From: Amycolatopsis taiwanensis DSM 45107
Lineage (GTDB): Bacteria; Actinomycetota; Actinomycetes; Mycobacteriales; Pseudonocardiaceae
Length of the DNA: 64,000 bases
Direction of reading: 5' to 3'
Assembly (NCBI RefSeq): GCF_000519205.1
Contig: NZ_JAFB01000004.1
Span: forward strand, 93,269-157,268
A program made the position numbers and the translations under genes. Each line of letters starts with the position of its first letter. Positions within the stretch are counted from its first letter, which is position 1. The notes below the pieces were generated by a model. It was not told the origin of the DNA. It saw only the letters and a program-made list of their open reading frames with translations, and ran no database searches. Positions 9,962-23,603 of the stretch are shown piece after piece.

Positions 9962-10501
9962 TCACTTACCCGTCTTTCCGACCTTGCGACGGATGCGCTC
10001 ACCCTCGTAACGCAGCCCCTTGCCCTTGTACGGGTCGGGGCGGCGCAACCGACGGATCACCGCGGCCGTCTGGCCGACCTTCTGCTTGTCGATGCCGGAC
10101 ACGGAGAACCGGGTCGGGCTGTCCACCTTGAAGGTGATGCCTTCCGGGGCCTCGATGAGCACCGGGTGGCTGTAGCCGAGGGCGAACTCGAGGTCCTTGC
10201 CCTTGGCCTGCACGCGGTAACCGACGCCGTGGATCTCGAGCTTCTTCTCGTAGCCGCTGGTGACACCGACCACCAGGTTGTGCACCAGAGTCCGGGTCAG
10301 GCCGTGCAGCGCCTTGCTGGTGCGCTCGTCGTCCGGCCGCTTGACCAGCAGCTCGCCGTCCTCACCGCGCTCGACGCGGATCGGCTCGGCCACGGTGTGC
10401 GAAAGCGTGCCCTTCGGGCCCTTGACCTGGATGTGCTGCCCATCGATGGTCACCTCGACCCCGGAAGGGACGGGGACCGGCAGCTTTCCGATACGTGACA
10501 T
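9962..10501 (-). CDS. rplF: 50S ribosomal protein L6
   Basis: L6 lies near the sarcin-ricin loop and the factor-binding site. The ATG at 10501 ([20 protein letters not shown]) has a GGAGGGAG ribosome-binding site and is the canonical start; the frame is open upstream over rpsH but not L6-like. The 179 residues hold the two L6 repeats and the [14 protein letters not shown] motif. Confidence 0.98.
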   Translation of the reverse strand: MSRIGKLPVPVPSGVEVTIDGQHIQVKGPKGTLSHTVAEPIRVERGEDGELLVKRPDDERTSKALHGLTRTLVHNLVVGVTSGYEKKLEIHGVGYRVQAKGKDLEFALGYSHPVLIEAPEGITFKVDSPTRFSVSGIDKQKVGQTAAVIRRLRRPDPYKGKGLRYEGERIRRKVGKTGK

Positions 10502-10517
10502 GCCTGCTCTCCCTCCC

Positions 10518-10916
10518 TTACCAGACGTAGGCGAGGACTTCCCCGCCCACTCCGTTGCGCTTGGCCTGCCGGTCCGTCTGCAGACCGGAAGACGTGGAGA
10601 TGATCGCGATCCCGAGTCCACCCAGCACGCTGGGCAGCTCGGTCGACTTCGCGTACACCCGCAGACCGGGCTTGGACACCCGCCGCAGGCCGGCGATGCT
10701 GCGCTCGCGGTTACGGCCGTACTTCAGCTCGACGATCAGGTTCTTGTGCTTCTCCCCCGGCTCCGAGCGGTAGCTCGCGATGTAGCCCTCGCGCTTGAGG
10801 ATGTCCGCGATGTTCTGCTTGAGCTTCGAGTGAGGCAGCACGACCTCGTCGTGGTATGCCGAGTTGGCGTTGCGCAGACGCGTCAAAAAGTCTGCGATCG
10901 GGTCGGTCATCGTCAT
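10518..10916 (-). CDS. rpsH: 30S ribosomal protein S8
   Basis: S8 binds 16S rRNA helix 21 and, in E. coli, represses the spc operon. The 132-residue sequence begins [20 protein letters not shown] and ends with the conserved [19 protein letters not shown]. An initial M-T-M gives two adjacent possible ATG starts (10916 or 10910). The 115-bp gap to rpsZ upstream is the longest inside this cluster. Confidence 0.98.
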   Translation of the reverse strand: MTMTDPIADFLTRLRNANSAYHDEVVLPHSKLKQNIADILKREGYIASYRSEPGEKHKNLIVELKYGRNRERSIAGLRRVSKPGLRVYAKSTELPSVLGGLGIAIISTSSGLQTDRQAKRNGVGGEVLAYVW

Positions 10917-11031
10917 GGTGACCTGTCAACCTTTCTCGCCTGGTTCCCTGCTCCGGTCCATGAGGAGCAGGGCCTGTGGCGAATTGGGTGGGCCCCTGCT
11001 GTGGCGTTCTTTCCCGCCACAGCAGAGGGAA

Positions 11032-11217
11032 TTACCAGCTGGACTTGCTGACGCCGGGCAGTTCGCCCCGGTGCGCCATCTCGCGGAGGCACACCCGGCA
11101 GAGTCCGAACTTGCGGAACACCGAGTGCGGCCGGCCGCAGCGGTTGCACCTGGTGTACGCGCGCACCTTGAACTTCGGCTTGCGGGCCGCCTTGGCGATC
11201 AGAGCCTTCTTCGCCAT
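11032..11217 (-). CDS. rpsZ: 30S ribosomal protein S14 type Z (zinc form)
   Basis: This is the 61-residue zinc-ribbon form of S14, with Cys24, Cys27, Cys40 and Cys43 (CNRC...CRVC). It binds 16S rRNA in the 30S head. Actinobacteria often encode a second, zinc-independent S14 elsewhere for zinc starvation; none is in this window. The ATG overlaps the rplE stop by one base (TGATG). Confidence 0.98.
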   Translation of the reverse strand: MAKKALIAKAARKPKFKVRAYTRCNRCGRPHSVFRKFGLCRVCLREMAHRGELPGVSKSSW

Positions 11218-11792
11218 CAGTCCTCCTTGAACGGGAAGCCGAGCTTGCGGAGCAGCGCACGGCCCTCGTCGTCGTTGATCGCGGTGGTGACGACGGTGAC
11301 GTCCATGCCGCGTGGGCGGTCGATGTTGTCCGGGTTGATCTCGGCGAACATGACCTGTTCGGTGAGGCCGAACGTGTAGTTGCCGTTGCCGTCGAACTGC
11401 TTGGGCGAAAGCCCGCGGAAGTCACGGATACGCGGCAGTGCCATGGTCAGCAGCCGGTCCAGGAACTCCCACATGCGGTCGCCGCGCAGCGTCGCCCGCG
11501 CACCGATCGGCTGGCCCTCGCGCAGCTTGAACTGCGCGATCGACTTGCGCGCCCGGCGCACCTCGGGCTTCTGCCCGGTGATCAGGGACAGGTCACGGAC
11601 CGCGCCCTCGATCAGCTTGCTGTCCCGGGCGGCGTCGCCGACACCCATGTTGACGACGACCTTGACCACACCAGGGATCTGGTGCACGTTCTGGTAACCG
11701 AACTCCTGGTGGAGCTCGGGCCGGATGGCCTCCCGGTACCGGACCTTCAACCGCGGCGTCGGGTAGCTGGCGGTCTTCTCTGCGGTGGTCAT
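11217..11792 (-). CDS. rplE: 50S ribosomal protein L5
   Basis: L5 binds 5S rRNA and forms the bridge to S13. The 191-residue protein has the family motifs [20 protein letters not shown] and [15 protein letters not shown]. It ends in the [10 protein letters not shown] tail. Its start overlaps the rplX stop, and its stop overlaps rpsZ. Confidence 0.98.
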   Translation of the reverse strand: MTTAEKTASYPTPRLKVRYREAIRPELHQEFGYQNVHQIPGVVKVVVNMGVGDAARDSKLIEGAVRDLSLITGQKPEVRRARKSIAQFKLREGQPIGARATLRGDRMWEFLDRLLTMALPRIRDFRGLSPKQFDGNGNYTFGLTEQVMFAEINPDNIDRPRGMDVTVVTTAINDDEGRALLRKLGFPFKED

Positions 11793-12106
11793 CAGATGTC
11801 CTTACCGTTCCTGCGCGAGATCCGGACCTTCTTGCCGTCCTCGCCGATGCGGTAGCCCACCCGGGCCGGCTTGCCGTCGGAGTCCACGACCATCACGTTG
11901 GACACGTGGATCGGCGCCTCCTGGGTGACGATCCCGCCGGACTGCGCGCCTCGCTGGGTCTGGGTGATCCGGGTGTGCTTCTTGATCCGGTTCACGCCCT
12001 CGACCAGCACCCGCTGGCGGTCCGGGTAGGCCTTGATGACCTTGCCCTTCGCGCCCTTGTCCTTACCGGAAATGACAACGACCGTGTCGCCCTTCTTGAC
12101 CTTCAT
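11792..12106 (-). CDS. rplX: 50S ribosomal protein L24
   Basis: L24 initiates 50S assembly. The KOW motif occupies the N-terminus ([20 protein letters not shown]), followed by [19 protein letters not shown]. Length is 104 residues. The ATG follows the rplN stop codon without spacing. Confidence 0.98.
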   Translation of the reverse strand: MKVKKGDTVVVISGKDKGAKGKVIKAYPDRQRVLVEGVNRIKKHTRITQTQRGAQSGGIVTQEAPIHVSNVMVVDSDGKPARVGYRIGEDGKKVRISRRNGKDI

Positions 12107-12475
12107 CTAGAGCACCTCCGGCGCAAGGGAGATGATCTTCATGAACTTCCGGTCACGCAGCTCGCGACCGACCGGGCCGAAGATGCGCGTCCCTCGCGGT
12201 TCGTTGTCGTTCTTGATAAGCACCGCGGCGTTCTCGTCGAACCGGATGTAGGAGCCGTCCGGGCGACGCCGCTCCTTGGTGGTGCGGACGACGACGGCCT
12301 TGACCACGTCGCCCTTCTTCACCCCGGCGGCCGGGATGGCGTCCTTCACGGTGGCGACGATGATGTCGCCGATACCGGCGTAGCGCCGCCCCGAGCCACC
12401 GAGCACCCGGATGCAGAGAATCTCCTTGGCACCCGTGTTGTCGGCGACTCGCAGCCGCGACTCCTGCTGGATCAC
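12107..12475 (-). CDS. rplN: 50S ribosomal protein L14
   Basis: L14 forms intersubunit bridges with the 30S. The 122-residue protein begins [19 protein letters not shown] and contains the signature [20 protein letters not shown]. Length and ends are canonical. About 70 bp separate it from rpsQ. Confidence 0.98.
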   Translation of the reverse strand: MIQQESRLRVADNTGAKEILCIRVLGGSGRRYAGIGDIIVATVKDAIPAAGVKKGDVVKAVVVRTTKERRRPDGSYIRFDENAAVLIKNDNEPRGTRIFGPVGRELRDRKFMKIISLAPEVL

Positions 12476-12545
12476 GTCAACTCCTGTATGTCTCGCCGGT
12501 TCTGGGTCGCCCCAGCCTGGCGGAACGGAAGGGGTGAACCCCTAC

Positions 12546-12848
12546 TTACTTGGCCTTCTCCACGATCCGCACGAGTCGCCACCGCTTGGTGGCCGACAGC
12601 GGTCGGGTCTCCATGAGAAGCACGCGGTCGCCGATGCCGGCAGTGTTCTCCTCGTCGTGCGCCTTCACCTTGCTGGTTGTGCGCACGACCTTCGGGTACT
12701 TGGGGTGCTTCTTGCGGTCCTCGAGCTGAACCACGATCGTCTTGTCCATCTTGTCCGAGACGACGTAGCCCTCCCGCACCTTGCGGTAGTTACGGCCCGA
12801 GTCCGCCTTCTGCACCGGCTGCGCCGCGGCTTGTTCGGTCTCGCTCAT
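12546..12848 (-). CDS. rpsQ: 30S ribosomal protein S17
   Basis: S17 is an OB-fold primary 16S rRNA binder. The fold begins near residue 20 ([20 protein letters not shown]) after a short Ala/Gln-rich leader ([13 protein letters not shown]). Length is 100 residues. The start overlaps the rpmC stop (ATGA). Confidence 0.98.
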   Translation of the reverse strand: MSETEQAAAQPVQKADSGRNYRKVREGYVVSDKMDKTIVVQLEDRKKHPKYPKVVRTTSKVKAHDEENTAGIGDRVLLMETRPLSATKRWRLVRIVEKAK

Positions 12849-13090
12849 GCCGCACCTTCCTCTTCACCATCGGGAGCCACCGACAGGCCGAGCTCCCGCT
12901 CGCGCATGATCGTGTAGATGCGCGCGATGTCCGTCTTGACCGTGCGCAGGCGGCGGTTGTTGTCCAGCTGCCCGGTGGCCATCTGGAAGCGGAGGTTGAA
13001 CAGCTCCTCCTTCGCCTCCTTCAGCCGCAGCACGAGCTCCTCGTGGGTGAGCTCACGAAGCTCCGATGGAGCGGTGCCAGCCTTCGCCAT
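12845..13090 (-). CDS. rpmC: 50S ribosomal protein L29
   Basis: L29 lies near the exit tunnel and contributes to SRP and trigger-factor docking. The helical-hairpin core [20 protein letters not shown] and [14 protein letters not shown] is clear. It is 81 residues, with an acidic C-terminal extension (DGEEEGAA). Overlaps rplP and rpsQ by a few bases. Confidence 0.98.
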   Translation of the reverse strand: MAKAGTAPSELRELTHEELVLRLKEAKEELFNLRFQMATGQLDNNRRLRTVKTDIARIYTIMRERELGLSVAPDGEEEGAA

Positions 13091-13509
13091 CAGAACTCAC
13101 CGCCTTCACGGGTCACAATTCGGCATTTCATCGGCAGCTTGTGGATCGCACGGCGCAGCGCCTCACGGGCGGTGGTCTCGTTCGGGAAGCTCATCTCGAA
13201 CATCACGCGCCCCGGCTTGACGTTGGCCACCCACCATTCCGGCGAGCCCTTACCGGACCCCATCCGGGTTTCCGCCGGCTTCTTGGTCAGCGGCCGGTCC
13301 GGGAAAATGTTGATCCAGATCTTGCCGCCACGCTTGATGTGCCGGGTCATGGCGATACGAGCGGACTCGATCTGCCGGTTGGTCACGTAAGCGGGTTCAA
13401 GCGCCTGGATGCCGTACTCGCCGAAGGTCACCTTGGTGCCGCCCTTGGCGGCGCCGGTGCGCTTCGGGTGGTGCTGCTTGCGGTGCTTGACCTTGCGTGG
13501 GACGAGCAC
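13090..13509 (-). CDS. rplP: 50S ribosomal protein L16
   Basis: L16 sits at the A-site tRNA elbow. The 139-residue protein starts (GTG) [17 protein letters not shown] and contains the conserved [20 protein letters not shown]. Three bases separate it from rpsC. Confidence 0.98.
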   Translation of the reverse strand: MLVPRKVKHRKQHHPKRTGAAKGGTKVTFGEYGIQALEPAYVTNRQIESARIAMTRHIKRGGKIWINIFPDRPLTKKPAETRMGSGKGSPEWWVANVKPGRVMFEMSFPNETTAREALRRAIHKLPMKCRIVTREGGEF

Positions 13510-13512
13510 GCC

Positions 13513-14357
<845 letters not shown>

Positions 14358-14358
<1 letters not shown>

Positions 14359-14765
14359 TACCGGCCACCCTTCTTCCTACCGCTCTTCTTCGCCTCAGGG
14401 CGCGATTCGACCTCCACCGTGATGTGGCTGGTCCGCTTGCGGATCCGGTAGGCGCGCCCCTGGGCGCGCGGGCGGATGCGCTTCAACGTCGGGCCCTCGT
14501 CCGCGTAGGCGTTGCGCACCCACAGCGTGTCCGGGTCCAGGTCGAGGTTGTTCTCGGCGTTGGCCATGGCGCTGGCGAGCACCTTCGCCACCGGCTGGCT
14601 CGCGGCATACGGCGCGAACCGCAGGATCGCCAGGGCCTCCTGGGCGTTCTTGCCCTTGATCAGCTCGATCACCCGGCGCACCTTCGTGGGCGAGTCCCGG
14701 ACGAAGCGAGCCCGCGCGTGGGCCGTGGGCAATTCCTCGGCCGTAGCGTTGTGTGGGGCACTCAT
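14358..14765 (-). CDS. rplV: 50S ribosomal protein L22
   Basis: L22 extends a beta-hairpin into the exit tunnel near the macrolide site. The family core ([21 protein letters not shown]) and the hairpin sequence around [20 protein letters not shown] are intact. No deletion of the type linked to macrolide resistance is seen. Length is 135 residues including a 15-residue leader. Confidence 0.98.
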
Positions 14766-14781
14766 TCGCTAGTTCCTCTTC

Positions 14782-15063
14782 TCAGCGTCGGCGCGACTTG
14801 CGGTCGTCCTTGATGTGGCCCTTGAACGTCCGGGTCGGGGCGAACTCGCCCAGCTTGTGACCCACCATCGCCTCGGTGACGAACACCGGGACGTGCTTGC
14901 GGCCGTCGTGCACCGCGATCGTGTGCCCGAGCATGTCGGGGATGATCGTGGAACGGCGGGACCAGGTCTTGATCACCGTCTTCTTGCCCGACTCGTTGAG
15001 CGCGTCCACCTTCTTGAGCAGGTGGTCGTCCACGAACGGGCCCTTCTTCAGGCTGCGCGGCAT
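14782..15063 (-). CDS. rpsS: 30S ribosomal protein S19
   Basis: S19 pairs with S13 in the 30S head. The 93-residue sequence ([20 protein letters not shown] start; [20 protein letters not shown] core) is complete and typical. It lies between rplB and rplV. Confidence 0.98.
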   Translation of the reverse strand: MPRSLKKGPFVDDHLLKKVDALNESGKKTVIKTWSRRSTIIPDMLGHTIAVHDGRKHVPVFVTEAMVGHKLGEFAPTRTFKGHIKDDRKSRRR

Positions 15064-15081
15064 GTGCTTCTACCTCCCTGC

Positions 15082-15915
15082 TCAGCGCTTCTTGCCGGTA
15101 CGCCGGCGGCGGACGATCAGCTTGTCACTCGGCTTGCGACGGCGGGTGCGGCCCTCCGGCTTGCCGTTCGGGTTCACCGGGTGCCGGCCACCGGACGTCT
15201 TGCCCTCACCACCACCATGCGGGTGGTCGACCGGGTTCATCACCACACCACGGACCGTGGGGCGCTTGCCCCGCCAGCGGTTACGGCCGGCCTTGCCCCA
15301 GTTGATGTTGGCGTGCTCGGAGTTGCCGACCTCGCCGACCGTGGCGCGGTTACGCACGTCCACGTTGCGGATTTCGCCCGACGGCATCCGCAGCTGGGCG
15401 TACGGACCGTCCTTGGCCACCAGCTGGACGCGGGCACCCGCGGAGCGGGCGATCTTCGCGCCGCCACCGGGACGGAGTTCGATCGCGTGCACCACGGTGC
15501 CGACCGGGATGTTGCGCAGCGGCAGGTTGTTGCCCGGCTTGATGTCCGCGCGGGGACCGGCCTCCACCCTGTCGCCCTGCTTGAGCTTCTCGGGCGCGAT
15601 GATGTAGCGCTTCTCGCCGTCGGCGTAGTGCAGCAGCGCGATCCGGGCGGACCGGTTCGGGTCGTACTCGATGTGCGCGACCTTGGCCGGAATGCCGTCC
15701 TTGTCGTTGCGGCGGAAGTCGATCAGCCGGTAGGCCCGCTTGTGCCCGCCGCCCTTGTGCCGCGTGGTGATCTTGCCCGAGGAGTTGCGACCGCCGCGGC
15801 CGTGCAGCGGGCGCAGCAGCGACTTTTCCGGCTCCGATCGGGTGATCTCGGCGAAGTCGGACACGCTCGCGCCGCGGCGACCCGGCGTCGTCGGCTTGTA
15901 CTTACGAATACCCAT
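15082..15915 (-). CDS. rplB: 50S ribosomal protein L2
   Basis: L2 is essential for subunit association and peptidyl transferase activity. The 277-residue protein contains the signature [20 protein letters not shown] with the functionally important His. The basic C-terminal tail ends [13 protein letters not shown]. Length is canonical. Confidence 0.98.
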   Translation of the reverse strand: MGIRKYKPTTPGRRGASVSDFAEITRSEPEKSLLRPLHGRGGRNSSGKITTRHKGGGHKRAYRLIDFRRNDKDGIPAKVAHIEYDPNRSARIALLHYADGEKRYIIAPEKLKQGDRVEAGPRADIKPGNNLPLRNIPVGTVVHAIELRPGGGAKIARSAGARVQLVAKDGPYAQLRMPSGEIRNVDVRNRATVGEVGNSEHANINWGKAGRNRWRGKRPTVRGVVMNPVDHPHGGGEGKTSGGRHPVNPNGKPEGRTRRRKPSDKLIVRRRRTGKKR

Positions 15916-15930
15916 GACAGCTTCCGTCCC

Positions 15931-16242
15931 TTACGCGGCGGGTCCGCCGAAGATCTCGATCGGCTTGCTCTCCGCGGACAGCGTCACGATGGCGCGCTTG
16001 GTGGCCTTGCGCTGGCCGTAGCCGTAACGGGTCCGCTTGCGCTTGCCCGGGCGGTTCAGCGTGTTCACGCTGGTCACCTTGACACCGAAGATCTGCTCGA
16101 CCGCGATCTTGATCTGGGTCTTGTTGGCGTCCGGACGAACGATGAACGTGTAGGTGTGCTCTTCGAGCAGCCCGTAGGACTTCTCGGAGATCACCGGCGC
16201 GAGCAGGATGTCACGCGGGTCGGGAATCGCCACGCTGCTCAC
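15931..16242 (-). CDS. rplW: 50S ribosomal protein L23
   Basis: L23 is the exit-site platform for trigger factor and SRP. The 103-residue protein shows [20 protein letters not shown] and the [16 protein letters not shown] loop. The GTG start overlaps the rplD stop. Confidence 0.98.
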   Translation of the reverse strand: MSSVAIPDPRDILLAPVISEKSYGLLEEHTYTFIVRPDANKTQIKIAVEQIFGVKVTSVNTLNRPGKRKRTRYGYGQRKATKRAIVTLSAESKPIEIFGGPAA

Positions 16243-16937
16243 TGGTCACTCCCTTCGACCTCGCTGGACGTGGCGGAAGCCTTGACGGCCTTGCCCTTGG
16301 CCGGCCCGGCCACGAACGCGTCGTAAGCGGCCTTGGTGAACACCACGTCGTCGTTGACCAGCACGTCGTAGGTGTTGAGCTGGTCCGGGTGGATCAGGTG
16401 CACGTTGGACAGGTTCCGCACGGACAGCCAGCTCAGCTCCTCGTCGCGGCCGAGCACCACCAGCACGCGCTTGGCGCCGGTGATCGCCGCGAGGACCTTC
16501 TTGGCTTCCTTGGTGGACGGCTTCTCACCGGTCACCAGCTCGGTCACCACGTGCAGCTGCCCGTTGCGAACCCGGTCCGAGAGGGCACCGCGCAGCGCGG
16601 CGGCCTTCATCTTCTTCGGGGTGCGCTGGGCGTAGTCGCGTGGCGTGGGCCCGTGCACGGTGCCACCGCCGGCGAACTGCGGCGCCCGGGTCGAACCCTG
16701 GCGGGCCCGGCCGGTGCCCTTCTGCCGGTACGGCTTCCTGCCGCCACCGGAGACCTCACCGCGGGTCTTCGTGTCGTGCGTGCCCTGGCGCGCCGCGGCC
16801 AGCTGGGCGACGACGACCTGGTGCATCAGTGGGATGTTCGCCTGCGCGTCGAAGATCTCCGCGGGCAGCTCGACGCTTCCCTCCGTCTGTCCGGCCGGAG
16901 TCTTCAACTCGACGGACAACGTGGTCGCCTCGGTCAT
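16239..16937 (-). CDS. rplD: 50S ribosomal protein L4
   Basis: L4 has a globular domain and a loop that reaches into the exit tunnel. The loop [20 protein letters not shown] is intact. Residues beyond about 215 form a short charged tail. Total 232 residues. The ATG overlaps the rplC stop. In E. coli L4 also represses the S10 operon; no matching leader structure was identified here. Confidence 0.98.
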   Translation of the reverse strand: MTEATTLSVELKTPAGQTEGSVELPAEIFDAQANIPLMHQVVVAQLAAARQGTHDTKTRGEVSGGGRKPYRQKGTGRARQGSTRAPQFAGGGTVHGPTPRDYAQRTPKKMKAAALRGALSDRVRNGQLHVVTELVTGEKPSTKEAKKVLAAITGAKRVLVVLGRDEELSWLSVRNLSNVHLIHPDQLNTYDVLVNDDVVFTKAAYDAFVAGPAKGKAVKASATSSEVEGSDQ

Positions 16938-17590
16938 TCGGTCGCACCACCCTTCGCGGCGGTCCGGACGAACACCAGGGTGCCCTTGGGTCCGGGAACC
17001 GCGCCCTTGATCAGCAGCAGGCCGTCTTCGGCGCGCACGTCGTGCACGGTCAGGCCCTGCGTGGTGACCTTCGCGTGGCCCATCCGGCCGGCCATCCGCA
17101 GGCCCTTGAACACCCGGCCCGGCGTGGCGCAGCCGCCGATCGAGCCGGGCGCGCGGTGCTTGGCCTGGTTACCGTGGCTGGCGCCCTGGCCCTTGAAGCC
17201 GTGGCGCTTCATGACACCCGCGTAGCCCTTACCCTTGCTGGTTCCGGTGACGTCGACCTTCGCGCCGGCCGCGAACACGTCAGCGGTGATCTCCTGGCCG
17301 ACCTCGTAGCTGGCCGCGTCGATGGTGCGCAGCTCGGCGAGGTAGCGCCGCGGCGTCACGCCCGCCTTGGTGAAGTGGCCGGTCTCGGGCTTGTTGACCC
17401 GGCGGGGGTCGACAGCGCCGAACGCCAGCTGTACGGCCTCGTAGCCGTCGTTCTCCTTGGTGCGCACCTGGGTCACCACGTTCGGCCCGGCCTGCACGAC
17501 GGTCACCGGGATGATCCGGTTGTCCTCGCCGAAGACCTGGGTCATGCCGAGCTTGGTGCCCAGGATGCCCTTAACTTGCCTGTCAGACAT
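16934..17590 (-). CDS. rplC: 50S ribosomal protein L3
   Basis: L3 reaches to the peptidyl transferase centre. The 218-residue protein starts [20 protein letters not shown]. It contains the characteristic [20 protein letters not shown] loop, with a Gln usually methylated in this family. It follows rpsJ by about 30 bp. Confidence 0.98.
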   Translation of the reverse strand: MSDRQVKGILGTKLGMTQVFGEDNRIIPVTVVQAGPNVVTQVRTKENDGYEAVQLAFGAVDPRRVNKPETGHFTKAGVTPRRYLAELRTIDAASYEVGQEITADVFAAGAKVDVTGTSKGKGYAGVMKRHGFKGQGASHGNQAKHRAPGSIGGCATPGRVFKGLRMAGRMGHAKVTTQGLTVHDVRAEDGLLLIKGAVPGPKGTLVFVRTAAKGGATE

Positions 17591-17621
17591 GAGTCTCTTA
17601 TCTCCGCCGCTCGCCCGCCGC

Positions 17622-17927
17622 TTACTGGATGTTGACGTCGACGCTCGCCGGAAGATCGATGCGCATCAGCGCGTCGACCGTCTTCGGCGTCGGGTCGAGG
17701 ATGTCGATCAGACGCTTGTGCGTGCGCATCTCGAAGTGCTCGCGCGAGTCCTTGTACTTGTGCGGCGAGCGGATGACGCAGTAAACGTTCTTCTCGGTGG
17801 GCAGCGGCACAGGTCCGACGACCGAGGCGCCGGTGCGCGTCACCGTCTCGACGATCTTGCGCGCGCTGGCGTCGATCGCCTCGTGGTCGTAGGCCTTGAG
17901 CCTGATGCGGATCTTCTGTCCCGCCAT
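17622..17927 (-). CDS. rpsJ: 30S ribosomal protein S10
   Basis: S10 sits in the 30S head and, as NusE, joins NusB in antitermination complexes. The 101-residue sequence ([20 protein letters not shown] start) is canonical. It is the first gene of the long ribosomal operon running left to rplO. Confidence 0.98.
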
Positions 17928-18291
17928 GGTGGCAGCCTGTCCTTCGTCTTTCTCTCGGTCGACCCCGAGACATCGGCTCCTCGGGCATGGCCTGTCGGCT
18001 CGCCTTCGGCCGAGGCGCCGATGACGCCCTGGTCGACCGAGACTCCGTCTCGTGCCGCTTGTTTCCGCACGTCAACGCTATCGCTTCCGGTCCACGCGGT
18101 CGGGCGTGTCGCGCCCGCTGCGCAGACTGATCCCGCAAGGGATCGTCGACGTGCCGATTGGTCTTGACTCCGCCAGGGCGAGCCTGAAGGCTTCGCCGCT
18201 GACCACTCGTGCCAGGGCGGCCGAATCTGCGACGAGAATCGGCCGCCCCTCGACGAGCAACCCAAATAGTGTTGCACACGTGATTTCACGA
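17928..18291. other. S10-operon leader between tuf terminator and rpsJ
   Basis: This 364-bp stretch should hold the promoter and leader of the S10 operon, on the minus strand. No good TTGACA/TAnnnT pair was found by eye. An 85-codon minus-strand frame (18078-18335) crosses it but overlaps the tuf terminator and has no recognisable family. Confidence 0.5.
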
Positions 18292-18325
18292 CCCGACCCC
18301 GGGGTTGAACTACCCCAGGGTCGGG
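18292..18325 (-). terminator. tuf terminator
   Basis: Six bases after the tuf stop, 14-bp arms (CCCGACCCTGGGGT and ACCCCGGGGTCGGG, one G-U pair) enclose a 6-nt loop. This is a strong GC-rich hairpin. It ends the rpsL-rpsG-fusA-tuf operon and separates it from the S10 operon. Confidence 0.85.
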
Positions 18326-18331
18326 CGGAAA

Positions 18332-19525
18332 TCACTTGACGATCTTGGTTACCTGACCGGCACCCACGGTGCGGCCACCCTCACGGATGGCGAACCGCAG
18401 ACCCTCGTCCATCGCGACCGGCTGAATCAGCTGGACCTTGATGTTCGTGTTGTCACCGGGCATGACCATCTCGGTGCCCTCGGGGAGGGTCACCACACCG
18501 GTCACGTCGGTGGTGCGGAAGTAGAACTGCGGACGGTAGTTGTTGAAGAACGGCGTGTGCCGGCCACCCTCGTCCTTCGACAGGATGTACACCGAGCCCT
18601 CGAACTCGGTGTGCGGGGTGGTGGTGCCGGGCTTCACGACGACCTGGCCGCGCTCCACGTCCTCACGCTTGATACCACGGAGGAGCAGACCGACGTTGTC
18701 ACCGGCCTGACCGGAGTCGAGCAGCTTGCGGAACATCTCGACGCCGGTGACCGTGGTCTTGGTCGACTTGTCGCGGATACCGACGATCTCGACCTCTTCG
18801 TTGACGTTGATCTGGCCGCGCTCCACCCGGCCGGTCACGACGGTGCCGCGGCCGGTGATGGTGAAGACGTCCTCGATCGGCATCAGGAACGGCTTGTCGA
18901 GGTCACGCACCGGGTCCGGCACGTTCTCGTCGACAGCCTCCATCAGCTCGAGCACGGACTGCGCCCACTTCTCGTCGCCCTCGAGGGCCTTGAGGCCGGA
19001 CACCTTGACCACGGGGGCGTCGTCGCCGGGGAACTCCTGCGAGGACAGCAGCTCACGGACCTCGAGCTCGACCAGCTCGAGGATCTCCTCGTCGTCGACC
19101 ATGTCGGCCTTGTTCAGCGCCACCACGATGTAGGGGACGCCGACCTGACGAGCCAGCAGCACGTGCTCACGGGTCTGCGGCATCGGGCCGTCGGTCGCGG
19201 CCACCACCAGGATCGCCCCGTCCATCTGGGCGGCACCGGTGATCATGTTCTTGATGTAGTCCGCGTGACCGGGGGCGTCCACGTGCGCGTAGTGACGCTT
19301 CTCGGTCTGGTACTCGACGTGCGAGATGTTGATCGTGATACCGCGCTGCTTCTCTTCCGGCGCGTTGTCGATCTGGTCGAACGCCCGGGACTCGTTCAGC
19401 TCCGGGTACTTGTCGTGCAGAACCTTGGTGATCGCCGCGGTCAGAGTGGTCTTCCCGTGGTCGACGTGACCGATGGTTCCGATGTTGACGTGCGGCTTGC
19501 TCCGCTCGAACTTCGCCTTCGCCAC
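18332..19525 (-). CDS. tuf: elongation factor Tu
   Basis: EF-Tu delivers aminoacyl-tRNA to the ribosome. The G1 motif GHVDHGKT is at residues 19-26, DAPGH is G3, NKAD is G4, and the effector region [11 protein letters not shown] is intact. The 397 residues are full length. By eye the domain-interface residues look conventional and I see no obvious elfamycin-resistance change, but this was not aligned. Confidence 0.98.
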   Translation of the reverse strand: MAKAKFERSKPHVNIGTIGHVDHGKTTLTAAITKVLHDKYPELNESRAFDQIDNAPEEKQRGITINISHVEYQTEKRHYAHVDAPGHADYIKNMITGAAQMDGAILVVAATDGPMPQTREHVLLARQVGVPYIVVALNKADMVDDEEILELVELEVRELLSSQEFPGDDAPVVKVSGLKALEGDEKWAQSVLELMEAVDENVPDPVRDLDKPFLMPIEDVFTITGRGTVVTGRVERGQINVNEEVEIVGIRDKSTKTTVTGVEMFRKLLDSGQAGDNVGLLLRGIKREDVERGQVVVKPGTTTPHTEFEGSVYILSKDEGGRHTPFFNNYRPQFYFRTTDVTGVVTLPEGTEMVMPGDNTNIKVQLIQPVAMDEGLRFAIREGGRTVGAGQVTKIVK

Positions 19526-19636
19526 TGGAATGTCCTCCTGGACTCTTACTTGCTCACCGACCGGCGTGGCTTGGTCGGACAGCGTTTTGCGGGTTCGTTA
19601 TGCGGACCTGTGGGGAGGCCCGTTTGGTGCTCCGGG

Positions 19637-21736
<2,100 letters not shown>

Positions 21737-21800
21737 TGCAGTGTTCCCCTGTCTAGAAGCGTGGGGCCCGGCCAGGCTTTCGTCGGCAGCCGGGCTGCGA

Positions 21801-22271
21801 TCACCAACGGTAGTGGGCGAACGCCTTGTTGGACTCGGCCATCTTGTGGGTGTCCTCGCGGCGCTTCACGCTGGCCCCGAGGCCGTTGCTCGCATCGAGC
21901 AGCTCGTTCTGCAGGCGCTCCACCATGGTCTTCTCGCGGCGCTGCCGGGAGAACGCGACGATCCAGCGGAGGGCAAGGGTGGTCGAACGACCGGGCTTGA
22001 CCTCGATCGGCACCTGGTAGGTCGCGCCACCGACGCGACGGCTCTTCACCTCGATGGTGGGCTTCACGTTGTCGAGCGCACGCTTGAGCGTGACCACCGG
22101 GTCGGTGCCGGTCTTCTCCCGGGCGCCTTCCAGCGCGCCGTAGACGATGCGCTCGGCGAGAGAGCGCTTCCCGTCCGTGAGCACCTTGTTCACCAGCTGG
22201 GTCACCAACGGTGAGGCGTAGACGGGGTCGGAGATCAATGGCCGCTTGGGGGCCGGACCCTTGCGGGGCAT
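21801..22271 (-). CDS. rpsG: 30S ribosomal protein S7
   Basis: S7 nucleates the 30S head. The ATG at 22271 gives [20 protein letters not shown] and 156 residues, the canonical size. The frame is open upstream over rpsL but that part is not S7. Start and rpsL stop overlap by one base (TAATG). The C-terminus ends [14 protein letters not shown]. Confidence 0.98.
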   Translation of the reverse strand: MPRKGPAPKRPLISDPVYASPLVTQLVNKVLTDGKRSLAERIVYGALEGAREKTGTDPVVTLKRALDNVKPTIEVKSRRVGGATYQVPIEVKPGRSTTLALRWIVAFSRQRREKTMVERLQNELLDASNGLGASVKRREDTHKMAESNKAFAHYRW

Positions 22272-22645
22272 TAGCTCTTCTCCTTCTTCGCGCCGTACCG
22301 GCTGCGCGCCTGCTTGCGGTTCTTCACGCCCTGTGTGTCGAGCGAGCCGCGGATGATCTTGTAGCGGACGCCGGGCAGGTCCTTCACACGACCACCACGC
22401 ACAAGCACCATGGAGTGCTCCTGCAGGTTGTGGCCCTCGCCCGGGATGTAGGCGGTGACCTCGATGCCGCTGGTCAGCTTCACACGCGCGACCTTGCGCA
22501 GCGCCGAGTTCGGCTTCTTGGGCGTAGTGGTGTACACGCGGGTGCACACGCCGCGCCGCTGCGGGCTCCCCTTGAGCGCCGCGGTCTTCTGCTTGGCAGC
22601 CTTGTCCTGGCGGCCCTTGCGGACCAGCTGCTGGATCGTGGGCAA
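22271..22645 (-). CDS. rpsL: 30S ribosomal protein S12
   Basis: S12 is the decoding-centre protein and streptomycin determinant. Of 124 residues, Lys43 ([12 protein letters not shown]) and the Lys of [13 protein letters not shown] have the wild-type, streptomycin-sensitive identity. It heads the str operon. A long, gene-poor region lies upstream. Confidence 0.98.
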   Translation of the reverse strand: MPTIQQLVRKGRQDKAAKQKTAALKGSPQRRGVCTRVYTTTPKKPNSALRKVARVKLTSGIEVTAYIPGEGHNLQEHSMVLVRGGRVKDLPGVRYKIIRGSLDTQGVKNRKQARSRYGAKKEKS

Positions 22646-23122
22646 TGGACCAGCTTTCTGTCGCGTCTGGCTTGTGTTCTGTCTGCTTCCCCGGCCCCCG
22701 AGGTCGGGCGTGTCGCCCCGCGTCTCGACCTCACGGCCGGTAACGTTTCCTCGGGTTTTCCGTGGATCCCCGCCTCGCCGAGGCGGCCGACGGAGGTGCT
22801 GCGAGCACCCTGCCGGACCGAATGGCGCGCAGAGTGGCCCAGCGCGTGCCGGGCACCGTCGTCAAAGATACCCGCCCGTTCCGGGGGCGACCACATCGGG
22901 GTCGATCTCAGCTCGGCGGCCGGGGGGATCACCGCCGACTCTACCCGATCCACCCCGGGAACAGGCCATATGTAAATGGAGTGAGGTGGTGTCCGCGATC
23001 GGCTCGCCTGGCACACCCACGACGAGTCAAACTCCTGGTCGAGCGCGAATATTCCCGGACAAGGAGGACCCGTTCCGGCCGGCGTGCCCGGCCCCGTGCG
23101 CTCCGGCGCCGATGCCGTTGGC
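22646..23122. other. rpsL upstream region with candidate promoter
   Basis: This 477-bp region should contain the str-operon promoter on the minus strand. The only motif that stands out is TAGAGTCGGC at 22934-22943 (minus), which contains a -10-like TAGAGT and is identical to a decamer upstream of secY. It would imply a leader near 290 nt. No convincing -35 and no coding sequence were seen. Confidence 0.3.
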
Positions 23123-23269
23123 CTATTCGTCGTCCGGCTTGGCGTGATCCGGCTTGCCGGGGGTCGGATCGCGGGAAAGGTCGATGGCCGGATGCCGCGG
23201 TGCGCCCTCCGGCGCGGCGTGCCGCCCCGTCGAAGGCGCCTCTCCCGGCTCGTTTTCTTCTGCGTGCAC
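23123..23269 (-). CDS. small acidic proline-rich protein (48 aa)
   Basis: A GTG at 23269, with a strong GAGGAGG ribosome-binding site at ideal spacing, opens a 48-codon frame ending in TAG. The product begins MHAEENEPGEAPSTGRHAAP and ends GKPDHAKPDDE. It is hydrophilic, Pro/Glu/Asp-rich and has no signal, membrane segment or cysteine. Third positions are GC-rich, as expected for a real gene. I do not recognise a family. It is transcribed towards rpsL, about 480 bp away. Confidence 0.5.
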   Translation of the reverse strand: MHAEENEPGEAPSTGRHAAPEGAPRHPAIDLSRDPTPGKPDHAKPDDE

Positions 23270-23603
23270 AACGCCTCCTCAGTTCGCTCGTGTGCCGCCA
23301 ACAGACACGCTACCCAACCGCCTTCTCCCTCGCTCTCCGTGCCCGGAACGGGCGGCCTGACACACGGGGAGTCATGGTCTCCGGCGACACGGCATGCGCA
23401 TTCAGTGACGACGGTTTCATCTGCCACCGCGACGAAGTCAACGCCACAGCACCGGAGTGAGGACAGTTCGGGATTCCCTTGTGGACGGCAGGGCGCCGCA
23501 CTGCTGATGCTGACAAAGAGGCCCTGGCACAAAATGTCGGGAGACCGAGACGTCCTGTTCGGACGATGCACTGTTTTGTCGCGCACCGCCTGCGGCCGTC
23601 CGG
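23270..23603. other. gene-poor stretch
   Basis: No coding sequence with a plausible start or family resemblance was found on either strand between the small ORF and the MFS remnant. Its right end is probably decayed sequence of the missing transporter. Confidence 0.4.

Noticed and set aside
18078..18335. 85-codon minus-strand frame between tuf and rpsJ (contains LLVEGRPILVADSAALARVV)
   Set aside because: The sequence looks protein-like, but it overlaps the tuf terminator, lacks a good start and ribosome-binding site, and has no recognised family. Left as leader.
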